64,000 nt of DNA, from the NCBI GenBank assembly GCA_903938815.1, contig CAJAES010000072.1, positions 100,883-164,882 on the forward strand, read 5' to 3'. The translations under genes and the position numbers were made by a program. The DNA is from an uncultured beta proteobacterium. Its GTDB lineage: Bacteria > Pseudomonadota > Gammaproteobacteria > Burkholderiales > Burkholderiaceae_C. Below, piece by piece: positions 50,474 to 58,350 of the stretch (positions are counted from its first letter, which is position 1; every line of letters starts with the position of its first letter). The notes beneath the pieces were generated by a model that saw only the letters and a program-made list of their open reading frames with translations, made no database searches and was not told the origin of the DNA.

Positions 50474-50986
50474 TCAGTTCACAGGCAGTCGGCAGACCTG
50501 GGCGACGTATGCGCGCAGCCCGGCGTGGGCAGCAGCAAGTCGGCCGCCCGCTTCCTGGCCTGCCGCAAGAAGATCTCCACCTTCTGCGAGTAGCTCTGCC
50601 AGTCCGTCACGCTGTCGGCGGTAGCGGTCGCAGCTGGAGGTGGCGGCGGCATCGCTGGCGGCGGCGTCGGCGCGGACGGTCTCAAGGGCGTCGCGCAGCC
50701 CCCGAGCGTCAGCCAGAGCAGCAGCAGCACGGGCAGCAGAGGCCCGCAGCGTCTGGTGCGTGTCATGGTCGATCCTTTCCGTGGAAGTCTCCTGGGCCCG
50801 CTGGCGCAGCCGGGCGGATTCCTGCGCCACGGCCTCGCGCTCGGCAGCCTCGGCCTGCGCCGCCTGATGCCCTGCGCGCTGCCCGGCCTGATACACCCAG
50901 CGCACCGCCAGCAGCGCGCCTGCCACGGTCGCCACGGCCGCAGCCACCGCCAGCAGCGCGCGCACCCAGGCCAGCCCGCCCGTCAC
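50474..50986 (-). CDS. Rz-type i-spanin
   Basis: 170 residues from the GTG that overlaps the endolysin stop (GTGA). One N-terminal membrane helix (VRALLAVAAAVATVAGALLAVRWVYQ, about 9-34) and a periplasmic coiled coil (QAAQAEAAEREAVAQESARLRQRAQETSTERI) as in lambda Rz. It spans the periplasm with Rz1 to fuse inner and outer membranes at lysis. The gene ends just before the small virion gene. Confidence 0.85.
   Translation of the reverse strand: MTGGLAWVRALLAVAAAVATVAGALLAVRWVYQAGQRAGHQAAQAEAAEREAVAQESARLRQRAQETSTERIDHDTHQTLRASAARAAAALADARGLRDALETVRADAAASDAAATSSCDRYRRQRDGLAELLAEGGDLLAAGQEAGGRLAAAHAGLRAYVAQVCRLPVN
50479..50766 (-). CDS. Rz1-type o-spanin lipoprotein nested within Rz
   Basis: 95 residues in the +1 frame of Rz, entirely inside it. 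Signal peptide LLPVLLLLWLTLGGC with lipobox LGGC, followed by a Pro-rich stretch (ATPLRPSAPTPPPAMPPPPP), both diagnostic of Rz1. Rest reads into SVTDWQSYSQKVEIFLRQARKRAADLLLPT. Outer-membrane lipoprotein partner of Rz. Longer than lambda Rz1 because it has a post-Pro extension. Confidence 0.85.
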   Translation of the reverse strand: MTRTRRCGPLLPVLLLLWLTLGGCATPLRPSAPTPPPAMPPPPPAATATADSVTDWQSYSQKVEIFLRQARKRAADLLLPTPGCAHTSPRSADCL

Positions 50987-51483
50987 GACAAGCCCTCGCA
51001 CTTGGCGCGCTCCTCGGCGCGGCGCTTGGCCAGGCCCGTGCAGCGGTTGGCCGGGTCGCGGCAGTCGCGTCCCTGAAAGTACGTCCAGCGGTCGAACTCC
51101 GCGCACGCCCCAGCGTAGTCGCCTGCGTTGAGCCGGCGCACCAGGGTTGACCGGCAGAACGCCGCATCGCCCACGTTGTAGGCCAGGCTCAGAAACGAGT
51201 CGTACTCATGCTGATGGAGCGGCACCGTCACGCATCTGCGCAGCGCGCCCTCGAACCGCTGCACATCGGCCAGCGCGCGGGCCAGGGCCTGCGGCGGCGT
51301 GGTCGTGTCGCCCAGGCGCACCGGAGCGCCATCGGGCCGCGTCGTCGAGCCGAACCCCACCGTGGGCACATCGCCGGGCAGCGGCCGCACCGCGCGGTCG
51401 GTGTATCCCTCGTGCGCCACGATTCCCACCAGGCCTGCCGCACTCAGGCCCATCGTCGCCACGGCCATGCGCAGGGGCTTCAT
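50983..51483 (-). CDS. SAR-type endolysin (GH24 lysozyme)
   Basis: 166 residues. N-terminal weak membrane anchor MAVATMGLSAAGLVGIVA (about 6-23) is Gly/Ala-rich, as in signal-arrest-release endolysins; directly after it comes HEGYTDRAVRPLPGDVPTVGFG with candidate triad Glu25, Asp38 and Thr41 of the R21/P21 family. Further: HEYDSFLSLAYNVGDAAFCRSTLVRRLNAGDY and DRWTYFQGRDCRDPANRCTGLAKRRAEER typical of phage lysozymes. Cleaves peptidoglycan after release from the membrane. Starts four bases before the holin stop. Confidence 0.9.
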   Translation of the reverse strand: MKPLRMAVATMGLSAAGLVGIVAHEGYTDRAVRPLPGDVPTVGFGSTTRPDGAPVRLGDTTTPPQALARALADVQRFEGALRRCVTVPLHQHEYDSFLSLAYNVGDAAFCRSTLVRRLNAGDYAGACAEFDRWTYFQGRDCRDPANRCTGLAKRRAEERAKCEGLS

Positions 51484-51698
51484 GTGCTGCCCTCGTCATC
51501 ACCCTTGTGCAGTCGCCACCAGCGGTACACCAGAAACGCGATCTGCAGCACGAGGTACACCAGCGTGGCCCACAGGATCAGCTCATTGACCGGCACGCCG
51601 GCCACGGTCGCGCCAGCCACCGTGATCGGTGGCGCGGCCTTGACGGCCTCGGCCGCGATGTCGCTCTTCTGCATGCGCACGCTCTCCATCATGCTCAT
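51480..51698 (-). CDS. Putative holin
   Basis: 72 residues with one clear transmembrane helix (LILWATLVYLVLQIAFLVYRWW, about 40-61), a mildly hydrophobic segment before it (ITVAGATVAGVPV) and a charged tail (RLHKGDDEGST). ATGA overlap with portal stop upstream and with the endolysin start downstream, so it opens the lysis cassette. Single-helix small holins or pinholins pair with SAR endolysins in other phages. Confidence 0.78.
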   Translation of the reverse strand: MSMMESVRMQKSDIAAEAVKAAPPITVAGATVAGVPVNELILWATLVYLVLQIAFLVYRWWRLHKGDDEGST

Positions 51699-54307
51699 CG
51701 GGGGTTGCGTTGGGCTTCAGGGGCGTCGGCGGCTGCCGGCTCGGGCGACTCCTGCACCTCGGCGCCGACGATGTTTCCGGCCGCGTCGCGCTTGACCACC
51801 ACCGACTTCTTCACCTCGCCCTTGCCTGCATCCACCTGCACGTTGATCGTCATGGGCGCCGCAGGCGCGGGCGCTGGCACCGCGGGTGAAGCGCTCTGCG
51901 CCGGCGCAGCCGTCGCGGCCTTGGCCTGCGCGGCATCCACCGCCTCACGGGTGCGTTGCTCGATCTGCCGGGCGCGATCGTCCATCGTGCGCGCCGTGTC
52001 CTCCAGCCGCTTTTGCAGCGCCGAGATGGCGCGGTCGCTGGCGGCCTGGATCTCGGCCACCCGCGTCTTTGCATCGGCGTCGATGCGCGCCACCTGCAGC
52101 TTGGTGTCGGCGTCGCGGTTGATCTGGATCGTGCGGTTGGCCAGCTCGGCCTGGGCGCGGCGCAGCTCCTCGCTCACGCGGTCCATTTCGGCGGATGCGT
52201 CGGCACGAACCTGCATCAGCGCCTGCTCCATGTCGCCACTTGCGCCCCCGCCGGCCGTGGCTGCTACGGCCTGCGCCTCGGCCTCCAGCTTCGCGGCCCT
52301 GGCGTTCAGCTCTCGCACCTTGGCCTGCTGCTCGCCCAGCGCGGCCATCGCCTGCTCGCGCTGCAGCGCCATCGCCTCGGCCTGCTGCGCAGCCTGCCCT
52401 TCGGCCTGCGCCTGCTCCTCGGGCGACATCGGCTTGTTCGGGTCGCGCTCGCCGGTCAGCTTGCGGAACTGCTCGGCAATCTCGTCCTTGTTGGGCAGGT
52501 CCGAGAACTCCATGGCGATGGTCCAGATGCGCAGGCTCACCTCGGGCGGCAGCCGCGTGGCGAGCTGGTTCAGGCTCTCGAACATCACCTGGCGCAGCGT
52601 GCCGCTGTAGTCCTGCTCGCTCACCACGAAATCAGCCATGCTGCTCGTGATGTCGTTCAGGAACCGCACCGAGCCGTCCGGCTGCAACTCCGGCACGTTG
52701 ACCTTCACCCACTCCAGCGCGCCCTTGGCGCCAGTCAGGCGCACCACCTTCTGCTGCGTGTACCACTGCTCGACCAGCGAAAGCTGCTTGGCGCCCTGCT
52801 CCTGGGTTGCCAGCCGCAGGTTGTCGAAAGGCTCCGTCGTCACGACGCCGCCCTGCAACTGCCGGGCCTTGATCGCCTCGCCGGAGACGGCGTTCGTCTG
52901 CCGGCCCATGTTCTCGTCGGCCACCCCGCCCGATCGCTGGATCGAGCGCGTGGCCATCTCCATCATCGTCACCTGGCCCGTGGCCGCATCGGTGTCGCGG
53001 CGCAGCTCCAGCTTGCGGCCGGGTTTGTAGACCACCACACCATCGGGCCGGTCGGCCTCGTCGCGCAGCGCGTCCCAGTCGTCCGTGGCGCCCTCCTCGG
53101 CCAGGATCTGGTTCGAATTCAGCATGAACAGCGCCTTGGAAGCGCGCTTGTTCAGATCCTGCTGCATGTCGCGCACGCGGCGGATCACACCGTAGGGCAT
53201 GCGGTCGCGGCTGCGCCGGTAGCACCAGATCGGCGTCAGGCTGAACCGGTTGTGCCGGTACGGGCTGGGGCCCAGCGCCAGCAGCCGGGAGTCGGTGAAC
53301 ACCGCCACATGCACGCGCATCATCAGCTTGTCCACGATCTGGCTGCCGGAGCGCCCCACGGCGTCGGCCAGCACGGCATCGCGCGGGTTCAGGATGGCGC
53401 CCTGCAGCGCACCGTCGGCCACCACGCGCACCGTCGCCGGCTTGCGGTATTGCGCCTCGATCAGCTTGACCCGGCGCCGCCTGGCGTCGGCCAGTTGCCC
53501 CACCCCGGCCGCGTAGATCGTGCCCGTCTTGATCTGCTGCAGATCCTGGGCCGAGTACCACGTCTCCTCCTCCCAGCCATCCGTGGTCAGGTGCGTGCCC
53601 TCCTCCACCGCCTCGCGGATCGCATCCGCCCGGTCCGGGAACATCAGCAGCGCCACGTCCTCGTCCACCCAGCGCCAGCGGAAGAGGAATCGCGCGTCCG
53701 ACAGGTCGTGCTCGTAGGCCGACGAGTCCCACAGCACGTTGCGCCAGTCCTCGTACTTGCTGTAGAGGATGTCCTGCGTCGGGTCGTCGCGCACCCCGTC
53801 GTCCATCCAGCCGACGCCGGCCTTCACCGCGTCCGAGAACGCGCGCGAGCGCAGGAACTGCACCCGGTTGATGTCGCTGACGTACTTGAGCACCTTGGTC
53901 TTGGTGTCGGCCAGCTCCACGTCGTCCTCGGTGCGGGGCAGCACGCGCCAGTCCACCCGGGTGCGCCGCTCCGTGCCGATCAGCCAGTCCACCATCGGCG
54001 CCACTTCGTTGTAGACCAGAGGCATCTGCCCCCGGTCGCGCAGGGTGGCGGCATCCTCGGGATCCCACTGCAGGTTGTCGTAGAAATCACAGTCCATCGC
54101 CATTTCAAGGCGATTGAGGCTCTGGCGCTCCTTCTCGTAGAAGTACCACTCCAGCAACTGCCGCAGCTCCCCGCGTGACGCCTCGCTGTCCAGCGGGTGC
54201 CCGCGGTACTCCACCAGGCCGGCGCCGCTGTCGGCACCTTGCCGGCGAAAGTAATCGTCGCCCGGGGCGCGGCCGCGCTTGGGAAGAACGTCGAACGGGT
54301 CAGCCAT
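51695..54307 (-). CDS. Portal protein, P22 type
   Basis: 870 residues. Start at ATG of MADPFDVLPKRGRAPGD, eight bases inside the preceding gene; longer reading rejected. Core portal features: YFYEKERQSLNRLEMAMDCDFYDNLQWDPEDAATLRDRGQMPLVYNEVAPMVDWLIGTERRTRVDWRVLPR near 45-120; ERARVRDM-like wing RRVRDMQQDLNKRASKALFMLNSNQIL near 395-420; and GVADENMGRQTNAVSGEAIKARQLQGGVVTTEPFDN near 480-515. The C-terminal 270 residues are a long coiled coil (Gln/Ala/Glu-rich, 620-780) and an Ala/Pro tail, comparable to the P22 barrel. Forms the dodecameric DNA gate of the head. Confidence 0.92.
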   Translation of the reverse strand: MADPFDVLPKRGRAPGDDYFRRQGADSGAGLVEYRGHPLDSEASRGELRQLLEWYFYEKERQSLNRLEMAMDCDFYDNLQWDPEDAATLRDRGQMPLVYNEVAPMVDWLIGTERRTRVDWRVLPRTEDDVELADTKTKVLKYVSDINRVQFLRSRAFSDAVKAGVGWMDDGVRDDPTQDILYSKYEDWRNVLWDSSAYEHDLSDARFLFRWRWVDEDVALLMFPDRADAIREAVEEGTHLTTDGWEEETWYSAQDLQQIKTGTIYAAGVGQLADARRRRVKLIEAQYRKPATVRVVADGALQGAILNPRDAVLADAVGRSGSQIVDKLMMRVHVAVFTDSRLLALGPSPYRHNRFSLTPIWCYRRSRDRMPYGVIRRVRDMQQDLNKRASKALFMLNSNQILAEEGATDDWDALRDEADRPDGVVVYKPGRKLELRRDTDAATGQVTMMEMATRSIQRSGGVADENMGRQTNAVSGEAIKARQLQGGVVTTEPFDNLRLATQEQGAKQLSLVEQWYTQQKVVRLTGAKGALEWVKVNVPELQPDGSVRFLNDITSSMADFVVSEQDYSGTLRQVMFESLNQLATRLPPEVSLRIWTIAMEFSDLPNKDEIAEQFRKLTGERDPNKPMSPEEQAQAEGQAAQQAEAMALQREQAMAALGEQQAKVRELNARAAKLEAEAQAVAATAGGGASGDMEQALMQVRADASAEMDRVSEELRRAQAELANRTIQINRDADTKLQVARIDADAKTRVAEIQAASDRAISALQKRLEDTARTMDDRARQIEQRTREAVDAAQAKAATAAPAQSASPAVPAPAPAAPMTINVQVDAGKGEVKKSVVVKRDAAGNIVGAEVQESPEPAAADAPEAQRNPR

Positions 54308-54716
54308 AGGTGGCGCCCTCGCGCTCGACGCGGATGTCCTCGCCGGCCAGCACCTGCCCATCTGCCCGCAGCTCCATCGAGCCGAAGGCTGGCCGGAGGT
54401 ACTCGGCCGGCGGCGCGGACGGCATGCGGATCAGGTCAGGCAGCCCCTCGTGGATGATCGACGCCAGCCGAACCCAGTTCGCGCGGCTGGGCTCCATGCC
54501 CAAAACCTCGCACGCCTTGGCGCACTGGCGCGCCAGATAGGCGGCGTCGTCATACCGGAACGCGGCTGACTCGCAGACGATGTACCAGGGCGCGCCAGGC
54601 CGGAACGCCGGCATCAGCACCAGCGCGCGCTCGTCGTTCACCCAGGTGTAGATCGCCAGGATGTCGCCGTGCTGCCGGCTCAGATGCGCCTTGCGCAGAT
54701 CAAGAGACACGCCCAT
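54300..54716 (-). CDS. Phage protein between terminase and portal, unknown
   Basis: 138 residues from the ATG of MGVSLDLRKAHLSRQHGD; a GTG at 54,752 would lie against the phage motif and has no SD. Contains ILAIYTWVNDERALVLMPAFRPGAPWYIVCESAAFRYDD and LARQCAKACEVLGMEPSRANWVRLASIIHEGLPDLIRMP. A compact alpha/beta protein, intact. In related podoviruses a small gene of this type sits in the same place, so it is probably conserved, but I know no function. Confidence 0.72.
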   Translation of the reverse strand: MGVSLDLRKAHLSRQHGDILAIYTWVNDERALVLMPAFRPGAPWYIVCESAAFRYDDAAYLARQCAKACEVLGMEPSRANWVRLASIIHEGLPDLIRMPSAPPAEYLRPAFGSMELRADGQVLAGEDIRVEREGATYG

Positions 54717-54753
54717 GCGTTCGCTCGCCCAGGTTGGAGAAGACCCGGGCACC

Positions 54754-54765
54754 TTGCCATGCTTG
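54754..54765 (-). promoter_or_regulatory. Phage motif copy 5, upstream of the portal-lysis block
   Basis: Minus-strand CAAGCATGGCAA followed after two bases by TGCCCGG. It lies in the 67-bp gap after the terminase large subunit, 37 bp before the ATG of the next gene. Confidence 0.55.
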
Positions 54766-54783
54766 GTGCGTCAGACGGTCAAG

Positions 54784-56115
54784 TCACACAGCCATGCCGC
54801 TGCGTCGGCGCTTCAGCAGCGCGCCGGCCGGTGAACCGCTGCCGCCCCGCATATGCTCCTCGGCCACGATCGCCATCAACCCGGCAGCGTCGGCGCTATG
54901 GCTCGACCAGTCATGCTCCGGCCCCAGGCCCACGTCTCGGGCCTCGTCGCGCTTCTCGTGATAGAACCCAAGTGCCTCCAGGCCGGCCTCGCACCGCTCC
55001 GCGTCCCACCATATGGACGGGAACAGCCGGCGCATCGCCTCGATGCGGGCAATGGCAGCACCTGACCCCTGGTTGGGCACCACCGTGACACCGTAGCCCG
55101 CGCGCGTGAGCGCGCTCTCGTAGGTCACATCGAACACCCGGTCATGCGTCACGCCGTCGTGCGGCAGCCAGACCTCCATCCGATCGGGCGTGTAGCCCCG
55201 CGTGCGAGCCCAGGCCAGGTGCGCCTCCAGCGGCTGCCCCACCGCCTCGTAGTGGTCGAGAACGCGCACCTCGCGCCCGACGAACTGCCCGATCCACCAG
55301 ACGAACGAATCCGCGCGCCGGCCGGTGCCACCGATGTCCGTGAAAGCCCGCAGCGTCAGCAGCGGGTCGGCCGCCACGCGGCCCACCTTGCCGGCCGCGC
55401 GCGCCGCCGTCAGGTGCTTGGCGAAGTAGGCGCCGGCCACCACCGTGGCATAGGCACCCTCCCAGATCCAGTTGTAGGTGTCCGGCCGCTCGGCCAGGTC
55501 GCGCTGCCGCTGGCGCTCGAGTACGGCAGGGAACCGGGGGTTGTCGCGCCAGTTGAGTTCGGCCACCTTGATGCGCGGGTCCGGGGTGCGCCGGAACCGC
55601 TGGTCGGTCGCGCTCCCCTTGCGCTTCGGGTTCCACGTCACCCACAACTCGGCGTGCCAGCCGTCGCCCTCCTCGCGCAGCGTCGGGATCAGCGTCGCCC
55701 AGGCCGTGTCGCTCACGCCCTCGGCCTCGTCCACCCAGCACAACAAAATGCGACCCTTCGACTTGATGGAGTCGATGTTGCGCTCCAGGCCGGCGAACGA
55801 GTACTCGATGCGGCCATCACGCGACCGGACGAACGTCTCGCCGATCTCGTAGTAGTCCATGAGCCAGGGCTCGTCCTGAATCGCGCGCTTGATCTCCTCC
55901 AGCGACGAATCCGCCAGCGAGTTCTGGAACTGCCGGCCGCAGAGGATCTGCCCGCTGATGCCCGCGTTGCCGAACATGAACCCGCGCACGGCAGACATCT
56001 TGGCGAAGGTGCGCGTCTTGCCCGAGCCGCGCCCGCCCCAGGCGCCACGCACGTCGGCGTCGCCGTCGAAGGTGGCGATCAGCTTGGGAGGGAGTTCTAT
56101 CCGGGCGACAGTCAT
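54784..56115 (-). CDS. Terminase large subunit
   Basis: 443 residues. ATPase: Walker A GGRGSGKT at 27-34 (AWGGRGSGKTRTF) and Walker B ILLCWVDEAEG with Asp129-Glu130; ELWVTWNPKRKGSATDQRF near 155-175 is the coupling region. Nuclease: AFTDIGGTGRRADSFVWWIGQ near 255-275 supplies the first Asp, with HDWSSHSADAAGLM near 415 the third acidic site. This length and the WNP segment fit the P22-like large terminase group; a headful packaging mode is possible. Overlaps the small subunit stop by four bases. Confidence 0.93.
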   Translation of the reverse strand: MTVARIELPPKLIATFDGDADVRGAWGGRGSGKTRTFAKMSAVRGFMFGNAGISGQILCGRQFQNSLADSSLEEIKRAIQDEPWLMDYYEIGETFVRSRDGRIEYSFAGLERNIDSIKSKGRILLCWVDEAEGVSDTAWATLIPTLREEGDGWHAELWVTWNPKRKGSATDQRFRRTPDPRIKVAELNWRDNPRFPAVLERQRQRDLAERPDTYNWIWEGAYATVVAGAYFAKHLTAARAAGKVGRVAADPLLTLRAFTDIGGTGRRADSFVWWIGQFVGREVRVLDHYEAVGQPLEAHLAWARTRGYTPDRMEVWLPHDGVTHDRVFDVTYESALTRAGYGVTVVPNQGSGAAIARIEAMRRLFPSIWWDAERCEAGLEALGFYHEKRDEARDVGLGPEHDWSSHSADAAGLMAIVAEEHMRGGSGSPAGALLKRRRSGMAV

Positions 56116-56693
56116 TCCGGCTGACGCTCCGGCGCTGGAGCCATTGGCACCAACTCGATCCGCGTCACCTGCCCCGCGCGCTTCACCTCGCTGTCATTCA
56201 TCGACTTGACCGTATCGTCGTTGGCCTTGAGCAGGTTCAGCCCGGTTGCCGCCGCATCGTTGGCCAGCCGGGTCAGCGCAGCCACACCGCGCAGCGCCTC
56301 CAGGCTCGCCTCGTTGAGCGGTGCAGCGTCGTCGATCTCCTGCACCTTGGCGTGCGCGATCCCGGCCAGCCGGTGCGCCGTGGCCGAGCCGAAACGTGCC
56401 GCGCCAGCCAGATGCCGGCTGATCTCCCGCAGGTCGTCGGCCAGGCTGATCGCCACCTGGCGCTGCGACACCGGCAGGATCTCCAGCGCCGTCTGCGCAT
56501 CGGCCAGTTTTTCCGCCGCAATGCGCACTTGCGCACTTTGCGCACTCACCGATTGGTGCGCACCGAAGCGCTTTCGGATGCCGCTCTCGCTGACACCGAA
56601 CTCCCGACCCAGCGAGCGGGCAGTCTCGCCGGCCAACAGGCGCCGCTCCAACTCCTTCCACTGGCCGGGCGTCAGCTTGCTGGGGCGGACCAT
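56112..56693 (-). CDS. Terminase small subunit-like protein
   Basis: 193 residues. N-terminal HTH (SKLTPGQWKELERRLLAGETARSLGREFGVSESGIRKRFG about 4-43) for DNA recognition, then a helical central part (ADDLREISRHLAGAARFGSATAHRLAGIAHAKVQEID) for ring assembly and a charged tail. Lies immediately before the large subunit and overlaps it (ATGA). Function by fold and position: recognises the packaging site. Confidence 0.82.
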   Translation of the reverse strand: MVRPSKLTPGQWKELERRLLAGETARSLGREFGVSESGIRKRFGAHQSVSAQSAQVRIAAEKLADAQTALEILPVSQRQVAISLADDLREISRHLAGAARFGSATAHRLAGIAHAKVQEIDDAAPLNEASLEALRGVAALTRLANDAAATGLNLLKANDDTVKSMNDSEVKRAGQVTRIELVPMAPAPERQPE

Positions 56694-57067
56694 CAGCGCA
56701 CCTCCTGCACTTCAACGCCGTGCCGCCACAGCATCAGCTTCGCCTTGAGCCGGTACTCGGCCGTCGTCACGCCCTTCACATCCTCGACCACGGTTTGCCC
56801 GGTCTGGTCGAGGTACACGAAGTCGGCCACGTAGCTCACTGCGCGCACCGCCTTGCCGGCGCCGTCACGCTGCGCTGGCACCAGCTCGTAGGCCACCTGC
56901 CGGCGCAGCTCCGTGATCTGTCCGGCGCGCTGCAGCAGCACCAACTGCCCGTAGCGGCGCGCCTCGGCGGCGGAATCGAACGGCTTGCCGCCGTCGCTGG
57001 CCGGCACCTTGCGGTTGCCGTACTTCGCCCGGCGGGCAGGGCCGGTGGACAGGCGCAGCGGGATCAC
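56693..57067 (-). CDS. DUF1064 nuclease-like protein
   Basis: 124 residues. KYGNRKVPASDGGKPFDSAAEARRYGQLVLLQRAGQI followed by VSYVADFVYLDQTGQTVVEDVKGVTTAEYRLKAKLM matches DUF1064, a PD-(D/E)XK type fold: FDSAAEA supplies the first acidic residue, ADFVY and VEDVKG the catalytic Asp-Glu-Lys set. Known relatives act in phage recombination or resolve branched DNA before packaging. One-base overlap with the small terminase gene. Confidence 0.85.
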   Translation of the reverse strand: MIPLRLSTGPARRAKYGNRKVPASDGGKPFDSAAEARRYGQLVLLQRAGQITELRRQVAYELVPAQRDGAGKAVRAVSYVADFVYLDQTGQTVVEDVKGVTTAEYRLKAKLMLWRHGVEVQEVR

Positions 57068-57546
57068 AGTTCCACCACCAGCGCAGTGGGGTCGGCGCTG
57101 CGCCGCCGCATCAGCGCCTGGACGCGGCGCGAAGTCTCGGCGCAGGCCACGGCCATCTCGCGGCCGGTCAGCGTCTCCAGGCAGTGCGCGTAGATGCCCA
57201 GCACATCGCGCAGCGCCTGCAGCCCGGGCCCGTCCAGGCGCATGCCGTCGCCGGCCTTGAAGCGCACCGACGCAGCCACCATCGCCGCGATTGCCGCGTT
57301 CACGGTCGGCATGACCTCGCCGGGCACCAGTTTGCCGATCGTCACGGCCAGTGTCTCGACGGTGTTGACGGCATCAGACAGGTCACGCCACTCCTCGACA
57401 CCTGGGTGGCTGCCGCTGGACATCGCCTGCAGCGCTGTCAGGAACCGCAGCATCAGCGCGTCGCGGTCAACCTTCGGTGCGGGCTTGAGCAGCAGCAGAG
57501 GGTCTGTCAGGACCGGGCGAGGCCGGTAGGAAGAGCGCTTGCGCAT
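57064..57546 (-). CDS. Phage protein, unknown (early region)
   Basis: 160 residues from the ATG of MRKRSSYRPRPVL, with GGAGG 8 nt upstream. A basic N-terminus, then helical segments (DALMLRFLTALQAMSSGSHPGVEEWRDLSDAVNTVETLAVTIGKL and GLQALRDVLGIYAHCLETLTGREMAVACAETSRRVQALM). Ends overlapping the DUF1064 start. No family named; similar Arg/Leu-rich proteins often follow phage replication genes. Confidence 0.68.
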   Translation of the reverse strand: MRKRSSYRPRPVLTDPLLLLKPAPKVDRDALMLRFLTALQAMSSGSHPGVEEWRDLSDAVNTVETLAVTIGKLVPGEVMPTVNAAIAAMVAASVRFKAGDGMRLDGPGLQALRDVLGIYAHCLETLTGREMAVACAETSRRVQALMRRRSADPTALVVEL

Positions 57547-57595
57547 CACCACAACCTCCCGCTGTGCCGCAGCGCCACGGCAATCTCGTCGAGCG

Positions 57596-57856
57596 TCAGC
57601 GGCGTCTCGCCAGGAGCTGGCGGACGGATTCCAAGACCTGCCCCCGGCCAGGGGCGCCAGGGAAGCGCGCCATCACGGCCAGCATCGCCTGCGCCTGGGG
57701 CCGCAGCGGGTGCGCAGACGCCACCAGGCGCGCGCAGCAGTCCGTGCAGTGCATGCGGTAGGCCCCGGCGCAGGGCTTGGCCGCGGCGAGCGAGCACGCC
57801 GGACACGGCGGTGAGATGGGTTCGAGCTGGTCGCACGTTTGCTCCTCGGGGTTCAC
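57596..57856 (-). CDS. Small Cys-rich, zinc-ribbon-like phage protein
   Basis: 86 residues from the GTG overlapping the lambda P-like stop (GTGTGA). Cysteines at 18, 21, 29, 37, 40 and 41 (CPAC, CAGAYRMHCTDCC) suggest a zinc-binding cluster, then helix PLRPQAQAMLAVMARFPGAPGRGQVLESVRQLL. The start is the least sure part. Likely DNA- or protein-binding accessory of replication. Confidence 0.6.
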   Translation of the reverse strand: MNPEEQTCDQLEPISPPCPACSLAAAKPCAGAYRMHCTDCCARLVASAHPLRPQAQAMLAVMARFPGAPGRGQVLESVRQLLARRR

Positions 57857-58350
57857 ACCGAGACGGTCATCGGGGAAAAGCGGTGCAGCAGCCCGGCGCT
57901 GCGCATCGCCTCGATCTGCGACTTCTGCAGTGGGCTCAGCTTCGTGCCGTTGTTCGTCAGCCTCATGATGTTGGCGTAGCACCGCTCGGCAGGCGTCATG
58001 CCCTCGCGGCGCACCGCATTGGCCGTGGTCTGCAACTGCGCCAGGGTCGCCTCCACACGCTGCGGGTCGCTCTGCTGCGGCGTGTACCCCACCCTCTGCT
58101 CGGCAGGCACCGGCTTGGCCGGGGCTTGGCGGGTCAGGTCGCGGAACTTCAGCGCAGTCGGGGGCCAATCGCTCGGCAGGTTCCGCAGCGCGTAGTCGAT
58201 CGAGTGCCCACTCGTACCGTCCAGAACCTCTGCCCAATCCGCCTTGATCACGGCCGGGTCGGCGTCCGGCCACTGGCGCATGAACGCGGCGCCGTAGCGC
58301 GTGGCGAGCCGGGCGAAGAGCTGGTCAACCCAGGCGGCGGGCAGCGACAT
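57853..58350 (-). CDS. Replication protein, lambda P-like (helicase loader candidate)
   Basis: 165 residues: AAWVDQLFARLATRYGAAFMRQWPDADPAVIKADWAEVLDGTSGHSIDYALRNLPSDWPPTALKFRDL, the pattern of phage P-type proteins that follow O-type genes, with a C-terminal helical part NAVRREGMTPAERCYANIMRLTNN. Starts 26 bp inside the DUF1376 gene. Presumed to recruit host DnaB to phage origin DNA. Confidence 0.7.
   Translation of the reverse strand: MSLPAAWVDQLFARLATRYGAAFMRQWPDADPAVIKADWAEVLDGTSGHSIDYALRNLPSDWPPTALKFRDLTRQAPAKPVPAEQRVGYTPQQSDPQRVEATLAQLQTTANAVRREGMTPAERCYANIMRLTNNGTKLSPLQKSQIEAMRSAGLLHRFSPMTVSV

Noticed and set aside
57546..57836. 96-codon frame overlapping the Cys-rich early gene
   Set aside because: Most of it lies in another frame of a better gene and is Arg/Pro/Ala-rich; only the last 20 codons could be coding, too few to support.
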